Positions 1-12,487 of a stretch of DNA of 64,000 nucleotides are shown piece after piece. The translations under genes and the position numbers were made by a program. Position 1 is the first letter of the stretch, and every line of letters starts with the position of its first letter. The notes below the pieces were generated by a model. The model saw only the letters and a program-made list of their open reading frames with translations, was not told the DNA's origin and ran no database searches. Location: NCBI GenBank assembly GCA_018292915.2, contig JACVVK020000016.1:2778001-2842000 (forward strand), in the 5' to 3' direction. This DNA is from Batillaria attramentaria (lineage: Eukaryota > Mollusca > Gastropoda > Batillariidae).

Positions 1-628
1 TAAGACTAAGAGATGTTTGTGTGGGTGTGTGTGCACGAGAGAAGCTTATATGTGCGAAGCTTGAGAGTGCAGTGTGACACCAGAGAAGTGCTGTAATAAA
101 CTCCACACAGTTATATCTTTTCTACGTGCTCACGAGTCTGTTTTGTGAGTGAAAGAGACATCTTACACAGTCAATAAAAGAACTCGCTATGTAAGGAGTG
201 TTCGCCTAAGTCACCATACACCTCAGTAAGATGATAGGCTCTCCAAACATTCACCACATAACATACTGCCAAAGGGCAGTCAGCTGTGTGCGACTCGAGT
301 TTGATTACACTGGTCACTAATCAGTAACCAGTCAAGTGACAAACAGGAAGCGCTCTGTACAACTTCCTGTGGCACGTCGGTTTTCTTCACCGGCTGAAGT
401 CATAAACATCAAAACCTTCTGTCATTTTTAAGTTGTTTCTCTATAAACAACTTTATAGGAGGGTCAGATTTTGCTGCACGCAGCAGCAAGTTTCAGTGAT
501 AAAAAACAAGACTGTGACGTTTCTCCAGACAATACATACTTTCACGCACACAGTGACGTAACAAAATCTGCATCATAGACACCTTACGTGCACACTACTG
601 CCCCATTCGTGTATAACCAACTCGCTTA

Positions 629-1731
629 CAATGAAACCTCGCTTTTAACGAACAGGAAATAATTCCCCGGCCAAACCCCTTCTTTGCAAGACTAAATTTT
701 CCTCGGATGTAACGAACTGGCCTTAACACAAAGCGTATAACGAACTCGCTTTTTACGAACAGTTTCTGTCAATTTACCCTCGGATATAACGAAATGGGAT
801 CACTAAGCGGATACAGTGTTCCTATTTTTGCTACAAATCACAATGCGTCGATCAACACAGAAACGGCACAGGATTTGCCGAGGCGTCAAAAGTTCGAAAA
901 CTCGCGCGTAGAGGCACTGCGGCCTGTGGAAGAGGCAGCTTCGTTACTTTTTTCTGAGGTCAGCATTCAGGGGAAGTCATCCTCGTGTGTGGTACGGTAG
1001 ACTCCAGAGTGCAGTCCCTCTTCGGCGGGTCGTGAAAATGGGTGAAGGCTATTTTGGAGGGAACTCGTACAGGTCTATTTTTAGACGGACGTCACCTGAG
1101 GTCATGGGATTCCGGAAACGCTAACCAAACTCTAACCCTAACCTTAACCCTAAGCCTAAAACTAACCCTAAACCTAACCCTAATCGTCTAAAAATAGACC
1201 TGTTCGAGTTCCCTCCATAATAGCCTCCCCCATGAAAATGGGACTACAGCCAGCGCCATTTTCAAAAAGTGGCGATTTTTTTTTTTAAAAAGAAAAGCGA
1301 CGACTTCTGTGTCATATGATTCGATTTGAAACGAAGTCTTGAATATCCGACCACTTTTCGTTTGGGCAAAATCTGGGCAATTATTGTTGCGCTTTGATGG
1401 CACTGTTTACGTGGTACACTGATCCAACAGGATGTGAGTAAACAGAGAGTGCCCCAGAGAGTGGTGGTACAAAACAAAATGTGTGTGTGTGTGTGAAATT
1501 AAGTCATTTTTAAAACTGAATCGAAGGTTTGAAGAGGGAGAATCTTGAAAACTCGCCTCAGTCGAATGTTACTGTTAAAAATTCTCATTATGTGGAAAAA
1601 CTCGCATATAAAGAATTTTCAAGCAGTTTTGTGAAAATTCGTTATATCCGAGTTTCTGATACAACAAAATTTGCTTATAACGAACACATTTTTTTTCCCC
1701 CTGGCGGATTCGTTATAAGCGGGTTCGACTG
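629..1731. mobile_element. Pogo-like non-autonomous DNA transposon with TA target duplication
   Basis: The left end CAATGAAACCTCGCTTTTAA and the reverse complement of the right end (CAGTCGAACCCGCTTATAAC) are diverged inverted repeats. TA flanks both sides (627-628 and 1732-1733). The interior repeats CGTTATA- and ACGAA-type words and has no transposase frame. A palindrome (1037-1235) lies inside it. Ends starting CAGT and TA duplication are typical of pogo/Tigger elements. Confidence 0.6.
1037..1235. repeat. Large palindrome with a degenerate telomere-like core
   Basis: Arms 1037-1087 and 1185-1235 are near-perfect inverted copies; both contain GGAGGGAACTCG and the word TAGACG or its complement. 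The loop (about 1130-1184) is made of imperfect AACCCTAA and AACCTTAA units. This looks like a foldback MITE nested in the pogo-like element. Similar degenerate AACCCTAA tracts occur at 13905-13985 and, reversed, at about 9310-9460. Confidence 0.6.
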
Positions 1732-1767
1732 TATACTGCTGCATTCTGTTTGGCGGGAGTTTGCGAC

Positions 1768-1802
<35 letters not shown>

Positions 1803-2395
1803 GATGAAACCATGGCTGTGTCCTAAACCACCTCGTGGGAGGGCTTTTTACTTTGAGATGAAATGGTCAGTCATAATCTCCAGACATACCTTTCACTTTC
1901 CAAATTTTTGAAAAGAGTTATCGCCCATGTAAAGAAATTGGTCATGTTACGTATTTTTATGAAAAGGTTGTTCAAATGCCTTCATTTTCTAGACTTTGGA
2001 AGTTCATCCAATTATACTGACTGTATTCACAGCACAGCTCTGAAGCTCTGACAGATTTGGGTAAAAAAAAAATTTGCCGAGTTAGGGGTGGTTTGCATAT
2101 ATACAGCCAAATATCTAAGAAGAGACTCCTTCAAATTACTCCTTCAAATGTGTGAACTGCACATATGACAGGAACTACTGCACTATTACAGCTGTAGTAT
2201 TAAGAATAACAGACCTTTCATATAAAAAATTTTTTTTCAAGTTTCTGCGAGAAGCACCGGTCAAAAGATTTTCAATCTTGCGATTTCGTAAGCACAATTC
2301 AAGGTATTCAAGTCCACATTTCACCAGCCCTCTAGATCTTCCAGATTTTATGTAAAAATTAATTTGGTCAGGGAAGTCACAAAAGCAACAGGGAA

Positions 2396-2625
2396 CTCAC
2401 AAGACATCTTCTGCCAGACGAGCAGCATGAGGCTGACGTCAAATGTTTAGTTCACAGACAAAATCAAAGTCACAACACCAACACAGAAATCACAAGACAT
2501 GAACAAACATCTTCCATCAGACGACCTGCGTCAGGCTGACGTTAAATGTTTAGTTCACGGAATTGACCCCCCCCCCCCCCCCCCCCCCACGGTCACTAAG
2601 GTGTGAAGCTGACCACATGTGATGT
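2396..2625. repeat. Imperfect direct repeat pair plus poly-C run
   Basis: Two related segments (about 2396-2462 and 2484-2560) share CACAAGACAT, AGACGA, AGGCTGACGT and AAATGTTTAGTTCAC. They are followed by a 22-base C run at 2567-2588. No open frame or family is recognised. A reversed related stretch is near 10450-10490. Confidence 0.5.
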
Positions 2626-2794
2626 GTCTGTTTCATACAGGGGCCAGCTTGCTAGGAACTGGTTGATGCTGCTGTCCATGTTATAGAGGTGGCCGGCTTT
2701 TGCAAGGCAATATATAGGGGAAGTAGGGATACTTTTGGATGTCCGACTTGTAGAGGTGTCCTTGTTATACAGGTGTCCACCTAGACAGGTTTTA
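2626..2794. mobile_element. Fragment of a pogo-like element
   Basis: It ends in AGACAGGTTTTACTATA on the right, the reverse complement of the CAGTAAAACCTGTCT end seen at 28920. Internal words (AGGTGTCC, TATACAGG, GGACAG-like) are shared with that copy in reverse. The outer left end is lost. Confidence 0.5.
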
Positions 2795-3032
2795 CTATAC
2801 TCCAGACAATTGGTGAAAATTACTGATAATGCAACCTGTGAAAACTGCAGTGTATTGCTAAAAAGCAGGAGCAGTGACACACACACAGACATCTCTTTCA
2901 CTGGTACATGTAATGGAATTATCATCCAGTCACTCTAAACAGCACTCTTGTCTAACAGAACCTTCAAGCTTACACTAAAATTATGAAATATCTACTCCAA
3001 ATAAATCCATTAGCAAATATGTATGCAAATAC

Positions 3033-6000
3033 CTTTCCTTTCAGCAACCAAATCTGCTCGCCGTTTTTTCAGGTCTGTACTCAACTGTTCCACCATACAA
3101 TCAATATAGTTGTCCAACACATAAGACCGGACTTGTGACGTTACTGCTGCTCGACAAACTGGGCACTCCTTCTTGACAGCCAGCCACTGACGTATGCACA
3201 ATGCACAAAAAGCATGGGCACAGTTCAGTGACGTTGCCTGCAAAAACACACAAACATACATTTTATGAAGTCTTCTTCACAAATGAACAACAGAGGCACG
3301 CACAAATTCATTCTACAGACCACAGTATAACTCATGGAGATTGTGATAGTAGTAAAGGACAAACTCATTCTAAAATTGCAGGATCTTGTCATTGGATGTC
3401 ACTGTAAGTGAACTTTGTTACAAAAAGTGACTCATTGTGAAGTTGGAGGGGTGAGGTGGGTGTTTGGGAGTTGAATGTCCTTTTCCAACACATAAGGGTT
3501 TTATCAAAGACGGCGGCACGATAAAAAACCAGCACAATATTTGGCCACAGCCGGGATGAAGTTTGACATTTTTGCAACACTGTACACTTATTTCCATCAC
3601 ACGTATGAGCTGCAATTATCCATGGGTACAAAATAATCTAAATCAGTAACTGACACTGATAGGTCCTTTCAATCATCTTGCTGATACACCGCAACTTCAT
3701 TTCAAAATGTGTATGGCTGGTATATTTTTTTTTCTCAGACCTTTAGTGAAAATGCAATGAGCAAAAAACCACTACAGGTACACAATCATAAGCGACAGAT
3801 CCAGTATATTTCATCGATGTATCACGCGGGTCTCACTATTTTTAAATTTCAGAACAAAACAAGACACACAAAAAAAGATGTGGTGTAGGAAAACATCACA
3901 GAGTAGTATGATGGTATGGTGAACATGGTGGTTGTGGCAGTTTCCTAGCTAAAATTGTCAATCAAAACTGCTGCAAATGATGAACAGTGTCAACAGGCTA
4001 ATGGAGAAGTTTCTGCAATTATTAAATCTACGTTGGTTAACATATATATATACACCAGATATCATCATATCACCTGAATGAACAGTTCACTGCAAATTGA
4101 ACACTGCAGTTCTGTCTCCATAGTTTCAGCAAAGTTTTGCAAAATTGTGTCCCGTGCACTGAGGGTATCTGCTCGGGCCTTTTCATTTTCCATTCTGCTC
4201 TCTGCTAACTGACTCTCCAATGCTTTCTGCTCGAGCCCTTTCATCTCAATGACCTGCATGATACACACACAACCTCAAAATCATCCCATTATATATTACC
4301 AATACACTGTACAAACCTTACTCTTGGTCTTACTCGCATTGGAATCACTTCCTCAGACCCCACCAAACATGACATGAGTAGTGCCAAAAACCAAATGAGT
4401 AGTTTCCTGGCCAAATGAGTAGTCCTGGCTAACGTATCCCAACCAAAATCTGCCACTTGCCAGCTTGCTGCTTAAGCTACAAATCAACTATTCTATTCTT
4501 TGGCTTGTTTGATTCGACTGGTTACTACATGTACCATAGTATCTTTTTTTTTTTCTTTTTTTTTTTAAAGCCAAATTTCTTTCTACTGGGTATTTATACA
4601 TCGTTAAACTTTCAATGAGGCTCGTTCAAAAAGCTGGATCGGTGTGAGCAAAAGTTCAGATCGGATTTGACGAAACGCTAACTGCTAACTTGATTATGTA
4701 GATTTAGGAAATGAAATTGCGTAGTGGGGCAATTAAATGTGTAGCTGCGTAGTAAGCCCAAAATTACTTAGTTTTCTATGGTCAATGTGTAGGGTAGGCA
4801 GGTCTGCTTCCTAGTCAGAAGAACAAAACAAAATTCTGAATGATTTTCAATGGTTTCTGGTCTCAATTTCATAGATTTCAATTCTGAAGATGTTTGGCAG
4901 CCCTGGAAAACTTTTCTTGTGTTAAAAAATCACAGTTTACTCCACTGCTGTCCTAGACACCATGCTGTGAGCTTACAAATTTTTTCACATTTCTGAGATA
5001 AAGAACTTCTGCTTCTCAGCAAAGAAAGGAAGCAAATCAAATTCAAACATAAGATTTTGGCAAACTTTTAACAGCAAACAAATTGAATTAATCTCACTGC
5101 CATCAGTGTAACACTGAAGAGTCTGTACTGTATACCTTCTGCAGCCTCTCTTTTTCTCCTTGAAGGCGATCATGCAGTTCCTTATCCTTCTCCTGCACAG
5201 CTTTCTCCATTTCCAACTGCAGGCGTTCCTCTATCTGCTTTTTTTCTGCAGCCAAATCTGTCAGTTGCTGATTCATCTGTGTACGCAGAACATCCTCCCG
5301 TTCTTGAAGTTTCATTTCCAACTCTTTCTGCATTTGAAGCTCCACAAGTGCCTTCTCCTCCTCTAGCTGCCTCTGCAAATTACAAAGACACACCAAGCAA
5401 TGACTTCAGGCATAGCAATCAAATGACATTTCATTTTAAATTATCATTGTTTGGGGGTTTTGCTGAATTTTTTTTTTCTTTTTCTTTTAAATTTTAAAAG
5501 TATATGTACTCTTCACTAGGGTGGTGTTTTCCCTGCTGGTGTTATTTGCGGATGTTGTTTGCAAACATCAAGGCCAGATCGTGCGACTAGAAATCTCAAA
5601 TGTAGTCTCCCTTGTCTGAGAGGCTGCTTTTCCAATGTCCCTCCCTTTTATGCTTCTTGGGGCTGTAGGCAGGGGCTTGCCTGTTCTCTCTCACTTTTTG
5701 TTTCCCAGTTTTTACGTCAACCCAATCAATTAAGCAGGTTGGTTATTATAGGTACCCAGGATTTAGTAAAGCTAGTAAAGGGTGGTGGTGTAGCATAAAA
5801 AGTCTCCTTGGGTTTGTATGGTTTAGTGCTGCTATTTAAAATGAGGCGACATTTTTCACTATAAAAGGCTGATATTGTCTTTTATACAGTCTTATGCACA
5901 CACAAAAAAAAAACTTGACAAATTTGTTTTTGGCACTGCATGTAACAAAATACAAGTTTACAAAGCGAATCAAAGGGAATAGAAACAAATTTTCGTATAG

Positions 6001-8084
6001 CAATGAAGGCAATGCAACTGCCTTTCTAAAACAGGAAAAAAGTCTGGCTTGCTTTCATTTGTGGCAATGCCAGGTATGGTTAAATTTAAGCAGCATGACC
6101 GGCCCCTGTAGTGTAGTGGTTAGCAGGAGACCCGGGTTCGAGACATAGCTGAGACAAGTTGGATTTTTCCTGCCTAGGTGGGCTCCTACCAAGGCCAGGT
6201 GTGCTATGGGCCCAATGGGGAGGCTGTTGCCACACAGCCAAGATTCACCTAATTCACGGGTGCGACTTTGGGGGTGCTTCCCTTGGCATGACATGTCTTC
6301 TGATGGGGATGATTACACGGTTGGCAACGCAGGTGCCGTAGTTTCTGGGCCCGGTTAAGACCGGGATATTTGTGACAGGAAGTGTGGAATGCATCCCTGT
6401 CTTGCAGTCCCAAACCACACGGACCTCCGTAGCATCATCTTACCATCATCCTCATCTCTATCATCATGCATAATAAAAATTGCCCCAGCTTTCGAGCCCT
6501 CAGTGGATTCCATCCATGACCTGGGAGGAACACCACTGGAGTTGGCAAAGAGTTGGTGCAGGAAAAAAAAAAAAATAGCGGCATCACAAGATTTTAGTAG
6601 AACATTTTAATTTTGGCACTGTACACAAGAAAATAGCCAAAAAGGCATTTTTTTCACAGAGTAAGTCAAAAGATACTAAAAAAGCTCAGGCTATTTGAAA
6701 CATTCTGAATTTACCAAGTCACGTGATGCTGACTCCCAAACAGTTGTTTCATGAATTCAGTATTTCCAGCTGAATTCAAAGTGAATGGTGATCGCTCATG
6801 GTATGGCCATGGAGGTAATTGTCATTCTAAAAAAATAAAAGAAGTTTTGGACTGCTCTCATTTGTGCTTGATCAGATTAGCATATTCTGTACAAAAAGCG
6901 ACCTAGAAACGGCAAGCTGCCAGATTCCAGTCGGATGCAGCAAAGACTGGCACTACTACAATTTAAAAAATGCATAACTGGTTTGGTGAAATGCATCTGT
7001 CAGTGGTGCCAGTTTTAATTTCCTTTCTGTAGGCATAAACCAGTCCTTTACCAGTTATTGCACTGTAGCTGACACTGTCTGCCTCCTTTACTGAATCTGT
7101 AACACAACACTACTGCAGAGGTGCTAGGTTCTTTTACCTGTTTAGCATCCAGTTCATTAACCCTTTCTTCTTGTTCTTTATGGACCAGTTCAATTGCATG
7201 CCGCTCCTCTCTCTCCCTCTGGAGTTGCTGCTGGACAGCCAGCTTCTCTGCCTCTTTTTCCTCCAGCTCAGCTGCCAGAGCACGCAGTTTTTCTTCGTAT
7301 TGTTTGATCATGCTTGCATCTTGTACCTTGTTCTCTTCTGTCTCATGGCTACAATCAAAGTTACCACTGAACTTAGTGAAAATAAAATGAAAATAAGCAA
7401 CCATCTCTCACTTTTTCTATAATGTACAAAAGAAAAAAATACAAAATTCCTCACCTAAAACCATCACTTCAGCTGAAAGACAGGAAACCTGGCAAAAATT
7501 TATGATACCACTGCTCCCAAATTCCCTTGTTCTGTCAAATCTGTGTATGATTATGAGCAAACCACAAAAGTACATGTAATACCAATACAAACTACAATAT
7601 TTACCATACTGTATAAACCAATTTATACACATGTACTTAGCAAAGTCACCTGGCGTTTGTTGAAGCAGAAGTGGCATGACATGACATATCCACGTTCTCT
7701 ATTTTCAGACGCTTTGCATCACTGTCACTTGTCCTCTGCTGTTTTCGTTTGTTCTGAGATTCTTTCCTTATTTTAAGAGAGGCAAAAAACTTATAAACAA
7801 ATTCTCCTGCTGCGCCTGGTGTCTTTGGCACGCCAAACGTCACCACATCACCGTTCTCTAGAACATGAGATGTTGATGGCTGAAGTCTTTTCCCATTTAT
7901 GGCAACACCATTCACACTCTGTAAACAAAAATAAAGGGATAAATAGTTTGCAGTTTAAGACCTAAAAAAAAAAAAAAAAAAAAAAAGCCATTCATAAAAC
8001 AGAGTTTTAAACTAAAGTACTGCGAGGCGAATCCAGTTATTCCTTCCCCCTCCTTTCTAAGCACTGAGGTTTGCTGCAAAGCTT

Positions 8085-8158
<74 letters not shown>

Positions 8159-8377
8159 ATACAAAGTGACATTTATAAATAGTACTTTGATTCACATTTA
8201 CAGCAACTGCAGCTAAATTGTTTTCTCAGTGGTAAGTTTCTCCTCTTAAAAGTGACTCACATTGTTGTCAGTAATAGCCCATGAGTTATCCTTTTGCTTC
8301 TGAACAGTTGCATGGCAACGTGATATCACTGGAGACATTATGCAGTAAGTTGAGTCTGGTGACCGTCCAATGTTTAC
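3033..8377 (-). CDS. RNF8: RNF8-like E3 ubiquitin-protein ligase (six internal exons; first and last coding exons not seen)
   Basis: Exons, in coding order: 8377-8261, 7918-7650, 7348-7138, 5372-5136, 4253-4074, 3237-3033. Phases join without a break and give about 406 codons. Fragment residues 1-85 are an FHA domain (GRS near the start, ISRCH, then NSVNG), which in RNF8 binds phosphothreonine on MDC1. A lysine-rich stretch follows, then a long Glu/Lys/Gln coiled coil (about 135-325). A C3HC4 RING (about 329-366) has CSIC, CAHAFC, C and CPVC. The tail, with VLDN and ERK, matches the end of vertebrate RNF8. FHA plus coiled coil plus RING is the RNF8 architecture; RNF168 lacks FHA and CHFR lacks this coiled coil. 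By family knowledge it ubiquitinates chromatin proteins at DNA breaks with UBC13. Missing are the residues before the FHA core and the final few codons (the last exon ends in phase 1 at a clear donor). Introns hold SINEs and long CA and A runs. Confidence 0.9.
3445..3560 (-). mobile_element. 5'-truncated tRNA-derived SINE, family A
   Basis: It matches the body and tail of the SINE at 25914: the GGACATTCAACTCCCAAACA-type tail, the TTATCG-type middle and the TGTGGCC part. The tRNA-like head with B box is missing. It lies in the RNF8 intron between exons 5 and 6 (3238-4073). Confidence 0.6.
6099..6572 (+). mobile_element. tRNA-derived SINE, family B, with poly-A end
   Basis: The head CTGTAGTGTAGTGGTTAGCA resembles a tRNA A-box half and is followed within 25 bases by a B-box-like GGGTTCGAGAC, so the anticodon region seems deleted. 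About 400 bases of body follow, ending in a run of A (6560-6572). It lies in the RNF8 intron between exons 3 and 4 (5373-7137) and has no coding capacity. Confidence 0.6.
8087..8157. repeat. (CA)n microsatellite in an RNF8 intron
   Basis: About 35 uninterrupted CA units. A 22-base A run lies 100 bases before it (about 7964-7986). Confidence 0.95.
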
Positions 8378-8719
8378 CTAAGAAAACAACAACAAAAAAC
8401 CCTGAAACTTAGGAACTGGCAATAACCACCACCAAGATGGTGCAAATGTGTTGAGTGCGAGTCTGTTGTGGCTGGAAAAAAAAGAAAGAAAGAAAAGCTT
8501 CCGAAACTCAGGGGTTGAATTGTTCAAAAGTAATTCTTTTTCGTCCGACACTATTCAAAAGTAGTGTGCAAGGTTCTTCTGGTGAGACTTTCCACCTTTC
8601 GATGAAGAGTAGGCTGTGGGCAGCGGTGTGAAAAACAAATAATGCTGCACACACCAGAGTGAATAACAGGGTAAAGGTTTGCACTCGAAGTGGCACTTGG
8701 CAGCAACAGGCTTTCACTG

Positions 8720-9120
8720 CTCAGGCCTGATGAAAACAAAAATTTTCTGGTAGCCCACCGGGCTACCAGAATGTAAAAGTTGGTAGCCCAGGAAAAAACC
8801 TGGTCCAGCAGAAGGTAGTAGATAAATACTGTAACAAGTGTATTTGCTTACTGTGAATGACTGTGAATGCATTTTCTCGATCTCGTCCTGTGTGTGAACT
8901 GCTTCAAGATTTTGAGCCAAATGGACCAAAACGCCTGTCCGATCGCGTTCTCACACATTGCACTGACGATTGTGCTCGGCGAGCAAAGTTAGCTGCTGGT
9001 GTTAAAGATTTTTTTTTTCAGAGAAATTTTAGGTCGCCCTTGGGGCCACCATTTCAGTAAGTTTTAGTAGCCCGAGATTTTTTCTGGTCGCCTCAGGCGA
9101 CCCTATTCATCAGGCCTGAG
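8720..9120. mobile_element. Small inverted-repeat element (401 bp)
   Basis: It begins CTCAGGCCTGATGAA and ends with the exact reverse complement (9106-9120). Possible target duplication ACTG flanks it (8716-8719 and 9121-9124). Inside are palindromes reading TGGTAGCCC/GGGCTACCA and GGTCGCC/GGCGACC. No protein is encoded and the superfamily is unclear. Confidence 0.6.
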
Positions 9121-10367
9121 ACTGCTTCATACTCTGTACCTACAGCGCCCCGAGAGTCCCAGAAAAGACAGATGTGTATCAATCATTATGGTGTGCGTTG
9201 ATGAACAGCAAACCACACACTGGTCACCTCCTATCAATATCATACAGTTCTGTCCTACTACTTACCGAAAACAACTGAAAACAAGGCTAATCATAGTAAT
9301 GTGACAGATATTTAGGGTAAGTTTACGGTTAGTAATGTAACTTGAAGGAGGTTCGGGGTGTTACTGTTAGTAAAGAAGTTCTAAATTTGAATAAGGTTTA
9401 GTTAAGTAGGTTAAATGAGGTTTAGGGTTAAAAGTCCAAATCACTGAGGTTTGTGGTTAGGGGTCAGGTTTGGGCTGTGTTTGGGGTAACAAGGAGGCCC
9501 ATAGATCCACTACGCAGTCCTTGCTACAGTCATCTCTAGGCAGGGAGAGATGCCATGTGGGAGGCATTCAATTGCACATTGTACATGTCCAAACGATCAT
9601 GATGGTTATTCCCCTACTGCCAAGGACCCTCGATTGCACAGCCGATCTAGGGTCCTTGCTACTCAACTGTCATCTTTAAGCAGTGATGTGGATCTAGAGC
9701 CTTTGGATCTACTGACATACTTCATATAATACATCATTACATGTACTACAAATTCTATACAGTTGGAAATCTGTCCCTGGTGCATCCAAGTGGGTGCAGC
9801 AGGGAGCAAAAAAGTAAAGCTGAAACGAAGAAGAACCTGAAAAGGAATAAATCTTACTGTTTAGAAGTTGTTTGCGCACGGATAGATAAGTGCTTCAACA
9901 GCTGATATATATACTTTAATATGATTCTTGCAGTGAAAACTTGTACCAGCCGCCATCATAAAAATCTATCAGGAGAGGATTTCAATTCTCCCTCCAGATA
10001 TTGAGTCACACTGCATAGTTAATCACACTCTCTGAGCCCAACTCTATAGCAGAAGATGAAGAGACAATCAGTCCATGGTCCAAAAAGTAGCCGTGCCTAC
10101 CTAGCCACCACACCCGTCAATCAAGCCTCAGGGAAGTAACTCTGTTGAAGGGGAACAATTTTGTTATAACAAGAACTTATTCCAGCCAAATGAACTGTAC
10201 CTGTGTAGCATCTCACATATGTCAAAAATTAAGTGACGTAAACCAGCTAGGTTTACTACACGTCATTTGGTTTGGGTTTCGTGTGTGCACGGAGGCACCA
10301 AAAAGGTTATGGCCCATTCCTGAGTCAGATGAATCAGACTACTACTGAAAGTAAAAAGTGTGCTTGC

Positions 10368-10370
<3 letters not shown>
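9121..10370. other. Gene-free stretch upstream of the RNF8 FHA exon
   Basis: No conserved frame or complete mobile element is visible. A degenerate GGTTAGGG-type tract lies at about 9310-9460. The missing first coding exon of RNF8 could fall in 8.4-13.6 kb, but I could not identify it. Confidence 0.5.

Positions 10371-10436
<66 letters not shown>
10371..10436. repeat. (GT)n microsatellite
   Basis: 33 GT units, followed by a short GA run. Confidence 0.95.
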
Positions 10437-10438
<2 letters not shown>

Positions 10439-10599
10439 GTGAGAGAGAAATAAACATTTGACATCAGCCTCACACAGGTCATCTGACAGGGGATGCTTAG
10501 TCATGGCTTGTGATTTACCTGATGGTGCTGTGACTTCTCTGACTGAATTAATTTGTACATAAAATGAAGATCTTGAGGGCTGGTAAAATGTACTTATTA

Positions 10600-11137
10600 C
10601 AGTGAAGTCCGGCTGTAGTGATAGACCCATGTAGTGATAGTCCGGCTGTAGTAATAGAATTTCTTGGTCCCGGTCCCAGTTGTTCATGTTCTTTGTTAAC
10701 TTAGTCCGGTTGTAGTGATATTTTTCAGTGATAGTCCGCTTGTAGTGATACTATTTTCAAGTCCCGGGGAAGCTAAAGTCCGGCTGTAGTGATAATGTTC
10801 GAGAGTAATCTCCCTTTACCAAAATGGCGAGCAAACGCCAGCAACGCAATGTGCTTAGCCCTTGGGACCAAATTTTTTTTATCACTACATCCGGACTATT
10901 ACTACATCCGGATGTCCGGTTATAGTGATATTTTTGTAGGTTTTATCACTACATCCGGACGTCCGGTTATAGTGATATTTTTGTAGGTTTTATCACTACA
11001 TCCGGCCAATCGCTTGTAGTTGTAGTGATATCTTCAAAGCTGATTAAAGACTAAATTTCATTCCTAATAAATCTGACGATTTTTCATTTAACTCGTATTT
11101 CTAAGTGGCCCTTCTCTCTCTCTCTCTCTCTCTCTCT

Positions 11138-11205
<68 letters not shown>

Positions 11206-11578
11206 GGCTGTTGAACTGCTAGGACGGGGGTAGGTTAACACATGACATTTGCAAGCCTGACAAAGACGACAGAAGAAACGTCACAAAACGAAATCAATAG
11301 TGGTTCCAAAATCACCTTATTACTGCCTTGAGGCTAGTTTACCAAATGTGCCGCCGCATGTGGCAATAAAAGCTTTGAAGATATCACTACAACTACAAGC
11401 GATTGGCCGGATGTAGTGATAAAACCTACAAAAATATCACTATAACCGGACGTCCGGATGTAGTGATAAAACCTACAAAAAATATCACTATAACCGGACA
11501 TCCGGATGTAGTAATAGTCCGGATGTAGTGATAAAAAAATTTGGTCCCGAGGGCTATCACTACATCCGGACTTCACTG
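10600..11578. mobile_element. Pogo-like non-autonomous element with subterminal repeats
   Basis: The left end CAGTGAAGTCCGGCTGTAGT and the complement of the right end (CAGTGAAGTCCGGATGTAGT) differ by one base in 20. TA flanks both sides (10598-10599, 11579-11580). Each arm repeats the motif TAGTGATA with CCGGATG/CCGGTTA several times, in opposite orientation in the two arms. The centre carries CT (11113-11137) and CA (11140-11204) runs. No transposase is present. Confidence 0.75.
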
Positions 11579-11896
11579 TATATCGCAAAATTGGAACTCT
11601 TTGGACTGGTGCTTCTCGCAGACACTTGAGAAAATATGTTTAGCTAAAAGCTCTGTTATTCTTAAAGATATAACAGTGCAGTAGTTTCTGTCATATGTCC
11701 AGTTGTCACACATGACAAAAATGCTGGGATGATCAGTAATGTGAAGGAGTCTTTTCGTAGATATTCAGTCTTAGATATATATATGCAAACCACACCTACC
11801 TCAGAAATATGCTACAAACCCATTCAGTATAACTGGATGAACTTCCAAATTCTAGAAACTGAAGGCATTTTTCGTCTGAAAATATAACGATTGATT

Positions 11897-12487
11897 CAGG
11901 GGTGCCACTTTCTGAGTGACAAAAAGCCGGAAAACTGACCCTCAAAATCTGACCAGCCGGAAAGGCAAACTCCAGAGCCAGTGGAAGGAAGTTGCCGGAA
12001 CAAAGTGAAAGGGGGAGGGGGGGGGGGGTTTCAGATGCTGTGCAGACGAAAACCTTCTACCACCAACCAGGGAGCCAGTGAAACACTGTAAGGAAGGACG
12101 TTGCCCAAAGAAAGTGAAAAGCGGGTGGGGGGGGGGGGGGGGGCTATCGGAAACGACAACCGACGGTCCAGAGATAGACACAGACTCACGATTTTTGGGC
12201 CGAAAAAGCAGGAAAACCTTTTAAAAAGCAGGAAAGCACTTCACAGCCGGTTCAAAAAGCAGAAAGAGTGGCAGCCATAAAGACGGAACATGCCGGATTA
12301 CAATCAAACCAAACCGGAACAAACGTTGCAAGCACCTTGCTAAGCCGGAACTCGGCACGTTCTGAATTCTCCCAGGCCGGAATTCCGGCCATAGCCGAAA
12401 AACTGGCACCCCTGTAAGCCGGAACTCGGCACGTTCTGATTTTCCCAGGCCGGAATTCCGGCCACAGCCGGAAAAGTGGCACCCCTG
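11897..12487. mobile_element. hAT-like non-autonomous element
   Basis: It starts CAGGGGTGCCACTTT and ends AAAGTGGCACCCCTG, with TTGATT repeated on both flanks (11891-11896, 12488-12493). The interior repeats GCCGGAATTCCGGCC-type words and holds two G runs. CAGGGGTG ends are common in hAT elements, but hAT usually makes 8-bp duplications and only 6 bp match here, so the superfamily is tentative. Confidence 0.55.
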
